A stretch of DNA of 64,000 nt. Origin: Actinomucor elegans (Eukaryota; Mucoromycota; Mucoromycetes; Mucorales; Mucoraceae). Position numbers and translations under genes: made by a program. The stretch is taken from NCBI GenBank assembly GCA_026027325.1, contig JAMSLZ010000011.1, positions 682,001-746,000 of the forward strand. Reading direction: 5' to 3'. Below the pieces are notes generated by a model. That model did not search any database. It was not told the DNA's origin and worked only from the letters and a program-made list of their open reading frames with translations. Positions 1 through 13,426 of this stretch are shown in pieces; the stretch's first letter is position 1; each line of letters opens with the position of its first letter.

Positions 1-788
1 ACAAATACAGTAAAAGCCATTACGCCTCAGAAAAGACCTTTACATTCTATATCTACAAATCAACATTTAGTTACTCCTAAATGTTCACTCAAAATCAAGA
101 GAGAAATTAAACAGGCTAACACAAAAGATATAATTCAACTGGATAAGGAGAATGATCCTTTAGTTGCTGTTAAAGCAGAGCAAGGGATGGATAATCAGTC
201 TCTATACCTCGATTTGTCTGATGAACAAATCAGTAATTGTACTGTCAAAGCAGATCAAAATTCAACCTCCAACGTCAAAAGCGATTCCACACTCAAAGAC
301 AACATTACAGGTGATCAATCAATATCGAAAAAGAGAAATGTGAATAAAACGATTGATAAAACGAATCGGTCAAATACAGCCACTTCCTCTAGACTTGCTA
401 ATCAAGGATCCATTACATCTTCTTCTATTTCCTCTTCATCTTCCTCAAAAAGTACTATTAATAACCAGCAGTCATCCCGGCTACCAGTTAGTGCGGGCCA
501 CCAACATCACCGTGCTCATATGACAGGCGAAACATGTATTGCCTGTATCAACGTAAGTTTATCTTTTAACCAAAATATGCTCTACTTATCCTATGGCAAT
601 AGTTTTATGGTAGTGAACCTATAATAGCTAATGTTCATGGTGAACAGGTCCAAGTCACTTCTAATGATCGTATCCAAGCTCATTCTCGCCACCGCCATAC
701 AAAACGTGCTACTACACCTCCCGGCTTTTGGGAAATGGATTTCGCGTCTCCACCCGAGAATGACAGATCTCGCCGTTATTGCAAGTAG
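1..788 (+). CDS. ctp1: CtIP/Sae2/Ctp1-family DNA end-resection factor (C-terminal part, 5' end off window)
   Basis: The reading frame is open from base 1, so the gene begins upstream of the window. Exon 1 runs to 552, an intron with GTAAGT...AG occupies 553-602, and exon 2 ends at the TAG at 786-788. The long Ser/Thr/Lys-rich, low-complexity part is followed by the signature of the family's C-terminal domain: a CxxC pair in CIACINFYG, then SRHR, then PPGFWEMDF. This is the arrangement of the CtIP C-terminus (CxxC, RHR, P...FW...F), the part that activates the Mre11 nuclease to trim blocked DNA ends, including Spo11-bound meiotic breaks. Function and partner are known for the family; the match here rests on the motif only. 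A SPO11 gene lies about 28 kb downstream. Confidence 0.78.
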
Positions 789-2263
789 CTTATGTTATTA
801 TATCCAGCGCATACCCACTTCATGAACAAGAAGCTATTAGCATGTTATAATAAAATAAGAGAATTTCTGTACATAATAATTTCGTCATATATTTTCTTTG
901 TTGGCAAGCGATACCATAACGGCAAAAGTTTTTGATAGTGGAATAATCAGCATCTTAATTTATTTATATGTATGATATACATAATCAGGTGATCTCGACA
1001 TTGATTGATATACACTGCTTTTAGAATCTTACGTCTATAGTAATGAGGTGAAGTACAATACATTGATATTGTATTATCCCTCAATACTTGATTGAATAGT
1101 ACAAGAAATTGAAGGCAAATGCCATTCCAGACATAGAAACATTATAAATACATCGTTTTGAATTGAAGTGCGTGTTAATCTACAATTAAGAAATACTACA
1201 GCTCAATCCGAGAATAGAGTGTTAATCGAATGCTATATTAATTCAGAATCAATCAAGAGATGATTGCTACTAAAAAGGGACTATAACAATTCGATCACGC
1301 TGAACATGCGGTTTGTTTACTAATGTAAAAGAAAAGACCAAGTTCTCTATATTGCATAGCTTTAGATCTATAAAATGTATTATTATTGAATGCCAGATTA
1401 GATAGGCTGAGATCTTGAATATGTGTAGTGCTTGTATCTTGACAACGCATATAACCGTCTAGATACACGCTCACTTTAAAGATTGTATGCTAATTACCTC
1501 CCAAAATCGTCAGAATTCAGAGTAATAACAAATGATGATATTTATACCACTGGAAGAGCCTCTTAATTTCACACTAGTTTCAAGCAAATATTTTGTGCCT
1601 TAAGCAAATTATATTGAATCGCTAGCAACCAGTAAAGCCAAGGTAATCTTATAATGATGTGCTTTTGCATCATTTTTTTTTTTCCATAAAACTAGAAATA
1701 TTACAGAGACATGGCCTATACTGCAACTTTGTTCCTGACTGTTTTGAGCACACGTGTGTACGTTTAAAGTCGCTTATAAGCCAATGCAGTACGAGTTACT
1801 AAACTTAAGCTTGATACATACATCAGGTTAAGTATGGTGTCAGCCATTAGACGGTTAATAGACTACATAGCAACGGTTTTATGCATTTTCGACTTTGTGA
1901 CGCCTCTTGTCGTTGACAGTGACGTACCCAGTTTCGGACTATGAATTTTCTCTTATGAAGCGCGACAGCAATGTCGCTTAATGGAGAAAAAAAAAAAAAG
2001 CTTTTATGAGCATAAATCAGTACATCATCTCAGATTATACTAGTGCATTAGTCAAAGTGCACTACTGGATTGTATGATACTTTTTATATTGTCCTTTACA
2101 CAGCCTGCTCCGCAATTATATTAAACAGTCCATATAATAAAGAAGTCGATATTTTAGCCAGTAAAGAATATTAGGGATTGTGGGTAGTTATTCATCAGAA
2201 AACTATAGGTTTATTCATTGCATGTAATACCCATGCTTATAAAAATATTTTACAAAGTAATAT
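789..2263. other. Intergenic spacer
   Basis: About 1.5 kb of AT-rich sequence between the ctp1 stop and the stop of the convergent phosphatase gene. It contains short homopolymers (T run near 1673-1683, A run near 1985-1997). I found no reading frame with family resemblance and no RNA gene. Confidence 0.6.
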
Positions 2264-3362
2264 TTACAATAAAGAAGCCTATAAACGTGAAAAAAATCAA
2301 TAAGGATATCTCTCCCTTTTCAAATGTTCGAGTACTTACTCTTCTACTTGCTTCTTCCAACTCTTCTTCAGTCACACGATGGCTTTCATCGTCACTAGGG
2401 ATTTCATAGACACCGCCCAAGATAAGATAAGGACCATAAGCAAATTCCTTGAGATCATCCATGGTAGTTACACCAGATAAAACCAATACGGGATCAATTT
2501 CAGAGGTGATACCAGCAACGATGCTACAAAAGAACTTATCAGTCAAAAATACACTTATTGAGAAAAAAAAATCAACTTACTCTGTATCCATACGATCACC
2601 GATGATGCAAGTCTCCAAACGACTCAAACCAAGCACACGTTGAGCATAACGCATAATCAAAGCGGAAGGCTTACCACAGTAGAAAGCCTGTGTCTTGGTC
2701 ACCAATTCAATGGAAGCAGCAAAAGCACCAGTGGAAGGAATCTTGCGGCCTTGGGAATCAAGTGTTTCAACATCCAAGTTGGTTGCAATCAACTTGGCAC
2801 CTTGTTGAACCAATTGCACAGCCTTGGTGATCTTTTCAAAATTGATAGCAGCGGTTTCACCCAACACGACATAATCAGGGTTATGGTCGTTCATGTAAAA
2901 GCCCTTTGCATAAAGAGCATAAGCAAGACCAGGCTCACCAATGACATAGCAAGTACCACCTGTAGGCATTTGTGATTCCAAGAACAAAGCAGTGGCTTGA
3001 CCACAAGTGAAGAAATGGTCAGCGCCCACATCAATACCAAGACGATGCAACTTCTGTTGCAACTCTTGTGGGGTAGGAGCGGAGTTATTGGTCAAGAAGA
3101 GGTACTTTTTGTTATTATCTTGAAGGAATTGGACGAGTTCTTTGGCACCAGGCAAGAGATTAGCACCCTTTTTTTTTGAAGAGTCAGTTTCTAATTATGC
3201 CCATGGAATACAAGAAAAACTTACGTGGTAAATTACACCATCCATATCAATGATATATCCCTTCTTGTTACGAATGGCTTCGAGTCTTTCAGTGTGAAGT
3301 ACGGGATCTTTCAAAAGTGCCCATTCTCTGGATAAATGTTCGTGTTCACCTTGTTGTTGCAT
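2264..3362 (-). CDS. NagD-type HAD-superfamily sugar/nucleotide phosphatase
   Basis: Four exons on the minus strand: 3362-3225, 3167-2581, 2523-2340 and a last exon of 15 nt at 2278-2264; all three introns have GT...AG ends. The protein (about 307 aa) carries the HAD nucleophile motif DMDGVIYHG, then FLTNNS (motif II), a cap region with NPDYVVLGET, GKPS (motif III lysine) and GDRMDTDI (motif IV). These motifs and the cap resemble bacterial NagD and HAD-IIA hydrolases more than the fungal Pho13 4-nitrophenylphosphatases. It should dephosphorylate a small phosphorylated metabolite such as UMP or a sugar phosphate in the cytosol; the true substrate cannot be read from sequence. The start is the only ATG upstream of the nucleophile exon and gives an N-terminus without a targeting signal. 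The terminal 15-nt exon encodes only ASLL plus stop and is the least certain part. Confidence 0.85.
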
Positions 3363-3970
3363 TTTGTATATTGTATATTTTGTAAATAAAAAAGACTTCT
3401 TTAGAAACGAAACATGGCCTATTTATTCATTTCTGTTCAAAGCGAAACATACAATGACGTTGGTGAGATAATTTAGTGCCATCTAGTGTTATCATATTCA
3501 ACGCCGACTTCTTGCATTTATTGTTGAAAGGGCCCAACCTCTGAGTTTGATATTATTTGTAAGGTTTATTAAGTGGAGAACAAAATATCAGATCTTTTAG
3601 ACTATAACCAGGCAGGTATGACGTTTTTTTTATCTCCGTACAAGATGAATCGGGAAACATACCTCTTGTTTGAAAGATATAGAAGAGATAACACTCTATT
3701 AGGTCCGGATAATCGTATATGCATTGTTAAGATTAAAATGGTTCTGCATGTTTATACGATAAACATTATCATTGATCGCATTAGTTCTAACTATTAAACG
3801 ACCAAGGCCATTCTTTCTAAGCTTATTTGAATCTGGACCCATCGATTCCAGTTACCATTCTATATGCATACTTGATGATTCAATTGCACAGTACAAAAGT
3901 TAACTAATATTTCCCGGGGGTCACATCCCTTTTATTCTTAATGTCAAGTCTAACACATGCATAAACACAT
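3363..3970. other. Intergenic spacer
   Basis: A 608-base interval between the phosphatase start and the end of the TMEM242-like gene. An open frame at 3573-3797 begins with GTG, not ATG, and matches nothing I know, so I do not call it. The part next to 3362 must hold the phosphatase promoter, but no clear element is visible. Confidence 0.5.
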
Positions 3971-4542
3971 CTATTCTTCTGTATTGATAGCATCCAGTTC
4001 TGCTTGCTCTTCTTGCGTCATTTCCAGTTTAGATCCACCCAACATTTGTCTTAATTTCGAAGTTTGCTTTGGCACAATGATCTTGAGCTTATCAGAGAAT
4101 TCCTTAAACTAAGAAAGTAATCACATTAGACACTTGAAAAAAAAAAAAACGAAATTGGTTTATATTTTACATTTCGAACATCGAGCCACCAACCCACAGC
4201 GGTTGCCAGTAAACCTGCACCACCGAAAGCCAACAGGGTACCATAGCTTAATGTCTTGAATGCAAACAGAGAAGCTTCCTTTTTGGCAATAGCTTGTTCT
4301 GCAGGTGTCATTTTGGGTGGTATATACTTGGGCACTGTGTGAGGTTGAGGAGCGGTAGGTACAGCACCCTCTGCTATTTCTTGTTGCATACGTTGTGTTT
4401 GTTTGCGCTTTGTATACCAAATGGCACCGAGGAGACCTGCTCCAAAGGCACCAGCAGCACCAGTTAATAAAGCTGTGGTAGGTGGTGGTGATTGTGGTGC
4501 TGTTGTTGTTGTTGCTTTAGTTGCTTCCTTATTTGCGCTCAT
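3971..4542 (-). CDS. TMEM242: TMEM242-like mitochondrial inner-membrane protein
   Basis: Two exons, 4542-4171 and 4108-3971, encode 169 aa. The N-terminus is Ala/Thr/Pro-rich; a first hydrophobic segment (about residues 24-43) is followed by basic residues, a Pro-rich loop, and a second segment (about 96-119). The second segment and what follows, with AFKTLSYG, GWWLDVRN and then FKEFSDKLK, line up with the human TMEM242 region containing ALRALGWG and LGVHSMNDFRSKM. TMEM242 helps assemble the c-ring of mitochondrial ATP synthase together with TMEM70, and a similar role is inferred here. The tail after the second helix is charged and ends in Glu-rich sequence. Length is close to the human protein. 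The intron (4170-4109) has GTAAAA...TTAG ends and contains a run of A/T. Confidence 0.78.
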
Positions 4543-7024
4543 GGTGGGTTGAATTGCTTGAAACTTGAATTACATTTAGTTTTCTAGGCCTAGGATGAAA
4601 GCTCTGAAACAAGCCACAAAAAGCAGTCCCGAAAACGAATAATTGGCAAAGATCTTGATTGGATATTCTGAGGTTGAATGAGCAGAAAATAAAAAATGTT
4701 TCAATTAATGCGACATCTTGATTATAGAAAAACTTTGAGTATCAAATGTAGTTATTAAAATTTGTGGAAAGCGTAGCGATACTTCTAATTACATAATATT
4801 TAGAATATTTGCAATGGATACTCTAGATACTAAATTTGGAGTATCGTTAAGAACAACATCATTTCTGCAGCGGATGTTAGCATCAGAATGGATTCTTTTT
4901 TTTTCTACGCTCTGTTTAATAAAAAGAAAAATTCAAAAAATGAACCCTCCCCTATAAATCATCTCTATTTGCTGCTGATCCATTGACACGTACCGAATAG
5001 AACATATCAGCTAAGCTGGACCCATGCCAAGGATATGCAACTATACAAATGATGATATTTCTTCATTCAATCCTATTATTGGTATTGAGTCGACCAATGC
5101 TCCAAGTCTTTTGAGACATTCGTTTTTTTCTGAAATTAGCAAGCCCCATCTAGCTAGACAAAGTAACCTTACGTTCGAAAAATTAAGTTTTCGTTGATTT
5201 GATACTAGCAATACTATAATGCGATAATTTCTAACACTTCTTCGTCGTTGATCAACAATAGACTAATTGAGCCTTGCATTTCTCTTTCTTTTGTTATCAA
5301 AAAGGTAGCAGCTGAAACCTTAGGCACAATGATTTATAATACCCTCAGCAAAAATCGCTGAATCCCAAAAACTACGAATGTTGATGAAAATGAAATACAT
5401 GTTCCCAAAGACACACTTAGTCTCAGATAATAAATAAACTTTGAATGCACGCTCAGACTGCAATGAAAAATAATGTTCGAAGTGGCACATTCATATTACA
5501 CTTTGAATTGAACAGTTGTATCCATTGGAATATTTATTTAAATTTACTTGATTTAATGTTCAAGTTTGATCGATTTTGTAAAAAGAAAGTGCAAGGAACA
5601 TCAGCCGTTTTCATAGAAAAAAAAGCGTTATCCAGGAATTACTACATGGAAGTTTGTACTATAATTTATAAAAGTCATAAAAGTAGTTGCATCTCTAGAG
5701 ACTAGTATTGCACTTCTTCAACGCTCACCCAGTAAAAGAAGACAGTAGCAAGTGTAAATCTTGAGTAAGAAACAAATCCGCATTTGAGCGCTTAGTTTTT
5801 GAGACCAAATTGACTCATTCCCTAACACTCCACTTACACGTGGTATGAAAATACGTTTTTAAATATACCTAATAAAAAAAATGCTATTACATTAGAAATA
5901 AAAGAAAGATATATGGGACATACAGGCGGATATGTGGGAAGGTCTTAAATGCTTACAATGCCGCTACAGAGTGAACAGCTCCGACTGCTATACTGCAGAA
6001 AATTGAAACTAGAGCTTTAAGGCATACCTCCCTTCGTATTGGGTAACAGCCATTGGCTAGTGATAGCTCAAAAAGTTTCCCAAAACCAGTTTCAGAGTAA
6101 ATCTTTAGATTGATTGGTGAAATAAATATAAAAAAAAAGTAAATATAAATAAAATATGCATTAACAAAGTTGACGCAAAAACCGCATTACACATTGATAG
6201 TATTAAAAAATATATTGAATTAATTGTAAATGCCAAAAATTAATTTTGAATTATAGGCGATTTTTGATTAATATGTTTTATGGCAATAGATTGAGCTTTT
6301 TATATATATATATATAATTTCAAAAAAAACTTATATTTTAAAAGATATTAAACAAATCAGTATTAAAGGTTATGCTTATGAAACGCTATCTATGCTAACA
6401 AAAAAAAAAAAAAAAACTTACGAGAAGGCAAGACTTAAAATGATCCTTAAAAAAGATAGCTTGAACTTTAAGGTCAGCTTTTATTGGATGACGGAACTTC
6501 AATCAGAATAAAAATATTAGATTTCGTTCCAGATCAAAACCATACATTTTTAAACACTCTTTTCAGTAACAAATCAGTATTAATATACAATAGAGTATGT
6601 TAGTAAAAATTTGTACAAATATTTTCGAAGGTATTATAAATCATGTTATATTGCCTATTAAATGATAGAGTTATTTCAGATTATGCGCTCTCATGGGCTT
6701 ATGCTGATGATTACTGGAATCACTACAAAACAAATATGCAACTCATGGTTTTTTACATGAAACAAGCCATTTTGCATTGTAAACTCTACTCCCAAAAAAA
6801 AAGCAATCTATTCGTAAGAAGAAAAAAAAGATGACCAGAGGTTGGTATACAAACAGAACTTTACGAACTATAGCAAAGAGTGTGCTGTTTTCAGTACCAA
6901 TCGGTTTCAATCCGACTCTATGGGTTAAGAACTAAAGAGAGAGTGTAACCAATGATACTTTGTCAATAAACAAAACTAGTTGTTTTTATAATTAGGATAT
7001 GTAAGTGCAGACCAGTTTATTATA
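4543..7024. other. Intergenic AT-rich spacer
   Basis: Nearly 2.5 kb without a gene I can support. It holds an (AT)n tract near 6300-6316, an A run near 6400-6416 and two isolated open frames (5445-5705 and 6643-6834) whose composition follows the AT-rich background and which resemble no family. The side next to 4543 should carry the promoter of the TMEM242-like gene. Confidence 0.55.
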
Positions 7025-7644
7025 CTATTGATATTGAAATATTCTCAAATGTTCAAGGTGATGATATACAGTAGATGGAGAAGAGGAACTGGTACTAGTA
7101 GATGACGAACTGGATATAGACGGGGAATTGGTCGTTGATTTCATAGTTGTATGTCTGTGGATACGAATATGCTGATTCAAGTTATCTGATCTCGAGAATC
7201 GTTTGTTACAGCTTTGATAAGGACATTTGAAAGCTAATGAAAGGGTGTTTAATATTGTTCTTAAGTATGCAATGGTAACTTACGCTTCTCCAAGGTATGG
7301 ATTGATCTTGTATGTCTTTTCAAGTGTTCAGATCGTTTGAATACTTTGCCACAGCCTTCGGCTCTACAGGCAAAGGTACGAGCTCCATTATTGGGTATAT
7401 TAGAGACTCGACGTCCTCGAGTACGAGTCATTGTTTGTTTTTGCTCTGGTATTGGTGAAGGCGGAGATTGTTGATACATTTCTTGAGGTACTAGGTAAGA
7501 ATTGGCAGGGAATACTATGTTGTGATGATGAACAGGCCACACTTGATGGTGATGTTGAGGTATATAATGATAGTAGTCTGGATGATAGTTATTTTTGGTA
7601 TTTTCTATCTCGGCTATAGGCGAACATTCTGTAAAGGTATTCAT
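7025..7644 (-). CDS. Two-finger C2H2 zinc-finger transcription factor (Msn2/Com2-like finger pair)
   Basis: Exons 7644-7284 and 7233-7025 encode about 188 aa. The N-terminal part is rich in His, Tyr, Pro and Gln, typical of an activation region. Finger 1 begins at FACRAEGC and ends RHTRSIH; the TLEKPF linker, reconstituted across the intron, joins it to finger 2, FKCPYQSCNKRF...RSDNLNQHIRIH. Two adjacent fingers with SEHLKRH and SDNLNQH helices are the arrangement of the fungal Msn2/Msn4 and Com2 stress-response factors, which bind AGGGG-type elements. The tail is a Ser/Thr-rich stretch. Target genes cannot be told from sequence. The intron sits in the linker, so each finger is encoded by its own exon. 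The protein is short compared with yeast Msn2. Confidence 0.85.
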
Positions 7645-7998
7645 GATTGAAAAGAGAAAGAAAGAAGAGGAACGCGTCTCCTGCTGTATTTATACATGAA
7701 TCAAGTCAATTTTTGAACAAAAATGCTTTATGTAACTGAGGTTGAAATATAATCCAATGAAAAGAGACATGTAATTGACTATGGACCATTGTTCCATCTT
7801 GTTCTTGTTTGTTCTACCGGCAATCTGCGTCACTGAAAAAAAAAAAAATAATAATAATAAAATTCAGTCTCACACTGAGGTCGTTTTTTTTATTTTTTTT
7901 TCCTTTCCTTTCTTTCTTCTCAAAAGGAAAATCCTTTATGCTCACTTGTAACTATTCGCTCTGGATGAAACCAACCTTACATCCAACACTAGTATAAT
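7645..7998 (+). promoter_or_regulatory. Shared upstream region of the divergent C2H2 and SAM-HMG genes
   Basis: The two transcription-factor genes start back to back 354 bases apart. The interval contains an A-run/AAT stretch (7838-7860) and a C/T-rich tract just before the HMG-gene start (about 7880-7925), a common fungal promoter feature. No sequence-specific site can be claimed. Confidence 0.4.
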
Positions 7999-9318
7999 AT
8001 GCAACATAACAAGAATATATTGATCATGTCACTATCACAGCCTATTCAACCAAGACCGTCAGAACAACCAAGATCTTTATTAAATCAACAAGAAGTCGAA
8101 TCTTTTCTATCTGAATGTGGGCTATCTCAGCACTTTGATACATTCATAGAAGAAGGATTCGACAGACTAGAATCTGTAAGAATATATTTTTAAAAAAAAA
8201 GTCGAGTCAAACAGTGGAAAAGGCAGTTGGACAGATAATAATACATACATAGTTGATAGAAATCACTGAATCAGATCTAGTACAAATGCAAGTAAAAAGA
8301 GGACATCGTAGAGTATGTCTTTGCATTACAACAATGCCCATAAAAGATATTAATACCGTTGATAGCTACTACAAAGAGCCGTGGCTAATGCTAAAGGAAT
8401 ACCTTCAAGCGTACCATTAAATATAGCACCTATCATAAACAAAGATATGACAGGTCAGTGTTTCAATTATAATGTATTTAAACAACCGTACCGTATGATC
8501 TCAACAACAGACACCACAGGTTACCAACCTAAGGAAGCAATGGATGTATCATTACAATTGTTAGCGGGGGCATCACCAATTACCTCAAACTCTTCTTCAG
8601 CGTCATCTAAGCAAAATAGTAACAATGAATACTTTCCATCGGCAGGTACGATGACACATAATACAACAAGTGGCATGTCTTCAACAGAAGAAGAAACAGT
8701 AACAAGTGAAAATGTACATCGTCTATGGAAAAGAAAATATCATCGCCATGCTAAACCTGATACAAATGCACCTTTAAAGCCACCTTCAGCTTATGTTATG
8801 TTCTCAAACGATGTCAGAGCTGAACTGAAACAACAAAACAAATCCTTTACAGACTTGGCAAAGATCATTGGTGATCGATGGAAGAATATATCATCTGAGG
8901 AGAAAGAACAATACGAAACAAATGCTTTGAGAGCAAGAGAAGATTATTTGCAGAAGATTGAAGAATACCAAAAGACTGACTCTTACAAAGTAAATACACC
9001 TGTTTTATCATCTAAATTATCCTACTAAACATCTACGCATAGAAATACCAACAGTATCTATCAGATTTCAAGGCAGAAAATGAAGCTGCTGCTCGACCAG
9101 TCGGTAGACCAAGGAAAAGACATCGAAGAGATGAAGATAAATATGCCAGTGATGGTACAGTCAGTGATGGCACAAGGCCAAGAAGGACTTCTATATCATC
9201 TCAACCAGAAAAATCACAAGCAGAATACACAAGAACTTCCTCTGATCATTCCAAACAGTATCCGTTTTACTTACTGAATGAAGATTCAACGACACAGACC
9301 GACCCAACCAACAAGTAA
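7999..9318 (+). CDS. SAM-domain plus HMG-box transcription factor with C-terminal AT-hook-like basic patch
   Basis: Four exons: 7999-8175, 8253-8312, 8366-8989 and 9043-9318, all with GT...AG introns, giving about 378 aa. Joined exons 1-3 form a SAM domain, from QQEVESFLSECGL through FDRLESLIEITESDL to VKRGHRRLLQRAV (about residues 30-90). A Ser/Thr-rich linker leads to an HMG box beginning LKPPSAYVMFSNDVRAEL with the DLAKIIGDRWKNIS core and ending near YLQKIEEYQ. After it, RPVGRPRKRHRR is a basic patch with a GRP AT-hook core. An HMG box binds the minor groove and bends DNA; SAM domains self-associate or pair with other SAM proteins. The start could also be the second ATG at 8026. The pairing of SAM and HMG domains is unusual; I can name no characterised orthologue. 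Confidence 0.85.
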
Positions 9319-10336
9319 GAACAATCCGGAAACATTTAGAAGAACAAGTATAATCCTCCTATTTCATACTAGTCTGTATGTGATACTTTGATAAGCTAAA
9401 AGTCGCCTTTATGAAAACCATTCATTGTTAGTACTTATATGTATACCTTTTTTTTCTTTCTATTACAAAGCCATTTTTTTTACAACGTTCTCTCACAGTC
9501 ACCTCCTATTTATCCCCCAAAGCTGTAAATCAAGTAGTATAGAATTTTTTTTTTTTTTTTTTATTATTTTTTATTATTACTGTTTCTGTCCAGATTTCCT
9601 TTATAATATAATAATAAAATAGTGTATATTTCCCCATTTCCACTCCCAAGGCTTGAAACAAGGTTGGTTTTCTGCATCAAGTCTAGAAAAATACGGTTTT
9701 GCTATTGTGAAACAGTTCTTTATAAGGTAAAAAGACGTATCCACTTGAAAACATGCAATTTTCTTCTGTAGAAACACAAACATTCTAGAACAAAAAAAGA
9801 ATAGTGCATTACTCTAAACAATTTACAATACAAAAGTTCATGGGCTAGTGTTTTTCGATCCTATTTTTTATATAATCTTTCTTATTTGAACAGAAATAGT
9901 CATGTAAACTAAAGAAGCAGGAGATTGCGATCAACTCGTAGAACACGCATTTTACTTAATATGGAACCGCCTTTCTAGAATACTATATATAGAAAAAAGG
10001 ATATGTCTGAACATTGGTTTTGGTTCTATACACTTGATCATATAGACCTGTTACTAGTTTGTACTGAATGATACCTAAAAAAAGAAAAAGAAAAAAAGAT
10101 CAAGTAAATCATGACACTGCTTGATTTATCCTCCATTATTTTTGCCATTTGCAAATGTATTGCAAAGATAATAAGGAGTAATCACCTGACATATGTGCAG
10201 CTTCAGAAGTTGATCCATTATCAAACTATGCAGACGATAATCCCTTTGTGTTCTTACATGATCAAATAGGAAGGCGAGCTGCCCTTTGCAGGTAAATAAT
10301 AAACCCAAAAATCAAAAATTTCTAACCAACTTGTCA

Positions 10337-10364
10337 TTTTTTTTTTTTTTTTTTTTTTTTTTTT
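10337..10364. repeat. 28-base poly-T tract
   Basis: Uninterrupted run of T. It is intergenic, between the HMG gene and the WD40 gene. A length this great may be affected by sequencing or assembly slippage. Confidence 0.9.
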
Positions 10365-10480
10365 GAAAGAGGGAGAAGAGATTCACTGATATTTGCTACT
10401 TGATCGAAAAGAAAAGACTATAAACAAATGCATGCGGCATGATGAAAATAATTGAATTGATTTCTGGTTTTATCTGACAC

Positions 10481-10563
10481 AGTAGCTCATTCTGAACTCG
10501 ATATTACCAATCAGATGCAACATTTAATTGAGATTGGCAGAGAGATCAGCAGATTGTTGAAAT
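10481..10563 (-). repeat. Dispersed degenerate repeat, copy A
   Basis: Read on the minus strand: GATCTCTCTGCCAATCTC, then TAAATGTTGCATCTGATT, then GTTCAGAATGAGCTACTG. Shares these three blocks in this order with copies near 19.3, 23.3, 49.6 and 50.5 kb. Confidence 0.6.
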
Positions 10564-11351
10564 GCAGTAGTAGTTTACGGAAAGTATGTAATTTACTGCC
10601 AACCATCATAATATGATATGGTCATAGTGCCCTACAAACAATAATTTTAGTAGCAGTAACAGCATAAACTAGTCCATCAGGCACGGCATTTGGTCTATGT
10701 ATAGAGATAGAAATGTCGGAAAATGGGAGATCTCTGAATAAAAAGACATACTCTTGCACCCAAAATCTTCAAACATTTCTTTTTTATAGAGTATACGACA
10801 GCCTCGTTTTTTTTTAAAAAAAACATATACTCTTGTGTAAAGTAGATAGAGTATATTTGAAAGTATTATACAGATATGTGTGTATTATATAACTTGCAGG
10901 ATTCATGGGTTATTGGGCGCGTCTCAAAAGACGAGAAAAATTGGCTATCAATTTAAAATCGCTAGATGTTTTTTTTTTTTAAATTTATTAAATGCGCAAT
11001 TCGATCGTGTACATATTTTGTTAAAACAGTTGTATTATACATGAACATATAGTATATCATTTAAAAGTAAGTTTAAAGAATATCTAGAGATTCCAACCAA
11101 AACTTATGGAGCTACGGACGGCCAATCATTTTACATTATATTTTGAGGTATTAATGACATTTAATAGTCGTATTCCATTATGCAATTATTATTTTTTTTA
11201 TCGTACATTTTCTACATTGTTGAGCATGCAAAAGTTTAGTAGAGCATTATAAAACAAAATAGGTGATATATCAATTTCTTATCAATAAATACAAGTGTGG
11301 GTTTTCTTTATTACAAATATATTGCTTTCTTATAAAGCAAAGTATACAAGG

Positions 11352-13214
<1,863 letters not shown>

Positions 13215-13426
13215 ATTATTCAATAGTAAAGTACACACTACTACACACAAGAAACGCGGTTGATTTTCGCGTACCTATTGCTTTGTCTTGGGGGTGGATT
13301 TTTTTAGTGTCTATTCACCGCTGACCAATGAGACCCATCTTCCAGCATCAGTAATAAAAAAAAAAGAACACTTGAAACAAAGCGCTCCAATTTTCTACTT
13401 TGCATCGAACCAAATCACAAGAAAAT
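13215..13426. promoter_or_regulatory. Divergent promoter region, RbAp48-like and farnesyltransferase beta genes
   Basis: Only 212 bases separate the two start codons, so upstream signals must be shared or overlapping. The stretch includes an A run at 13357-13366. No named element is claimed. Confidence 0.45.

Larger units (their letters stand above)
9319..11351. other. Intergenic spacer with homopolymers and a dispersed-repeat copy
   Basis: Two kilobases between convergent genes. Contents seen: T runs at 9546-9562 and 10337-10364 (28 T), another near 10970-10980, and at 10481-10563 a minus-strand copy of the degenerate dispersed repeat described below. No convincing coding frame or RNA gene. 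Confidence 0.55.

Noticed and set aside
3573..3797. Plus-strand open frame of 74 codons.
   Set aside because: Starts with GTG, no ATG in a useful place, no family resemblance, and lies between two convincing minus-strand genes.
5445..5705. Plus-strand open frame of 86 codons.
   Set aside because: Composition follows the AT-rich background and no motif is seen.
6895..6935. GGTTTCAATCC resembling a tRNA B-box.
   Set aside because: No matching A-box, acceptor stem or anticodon arm could be folded around it.
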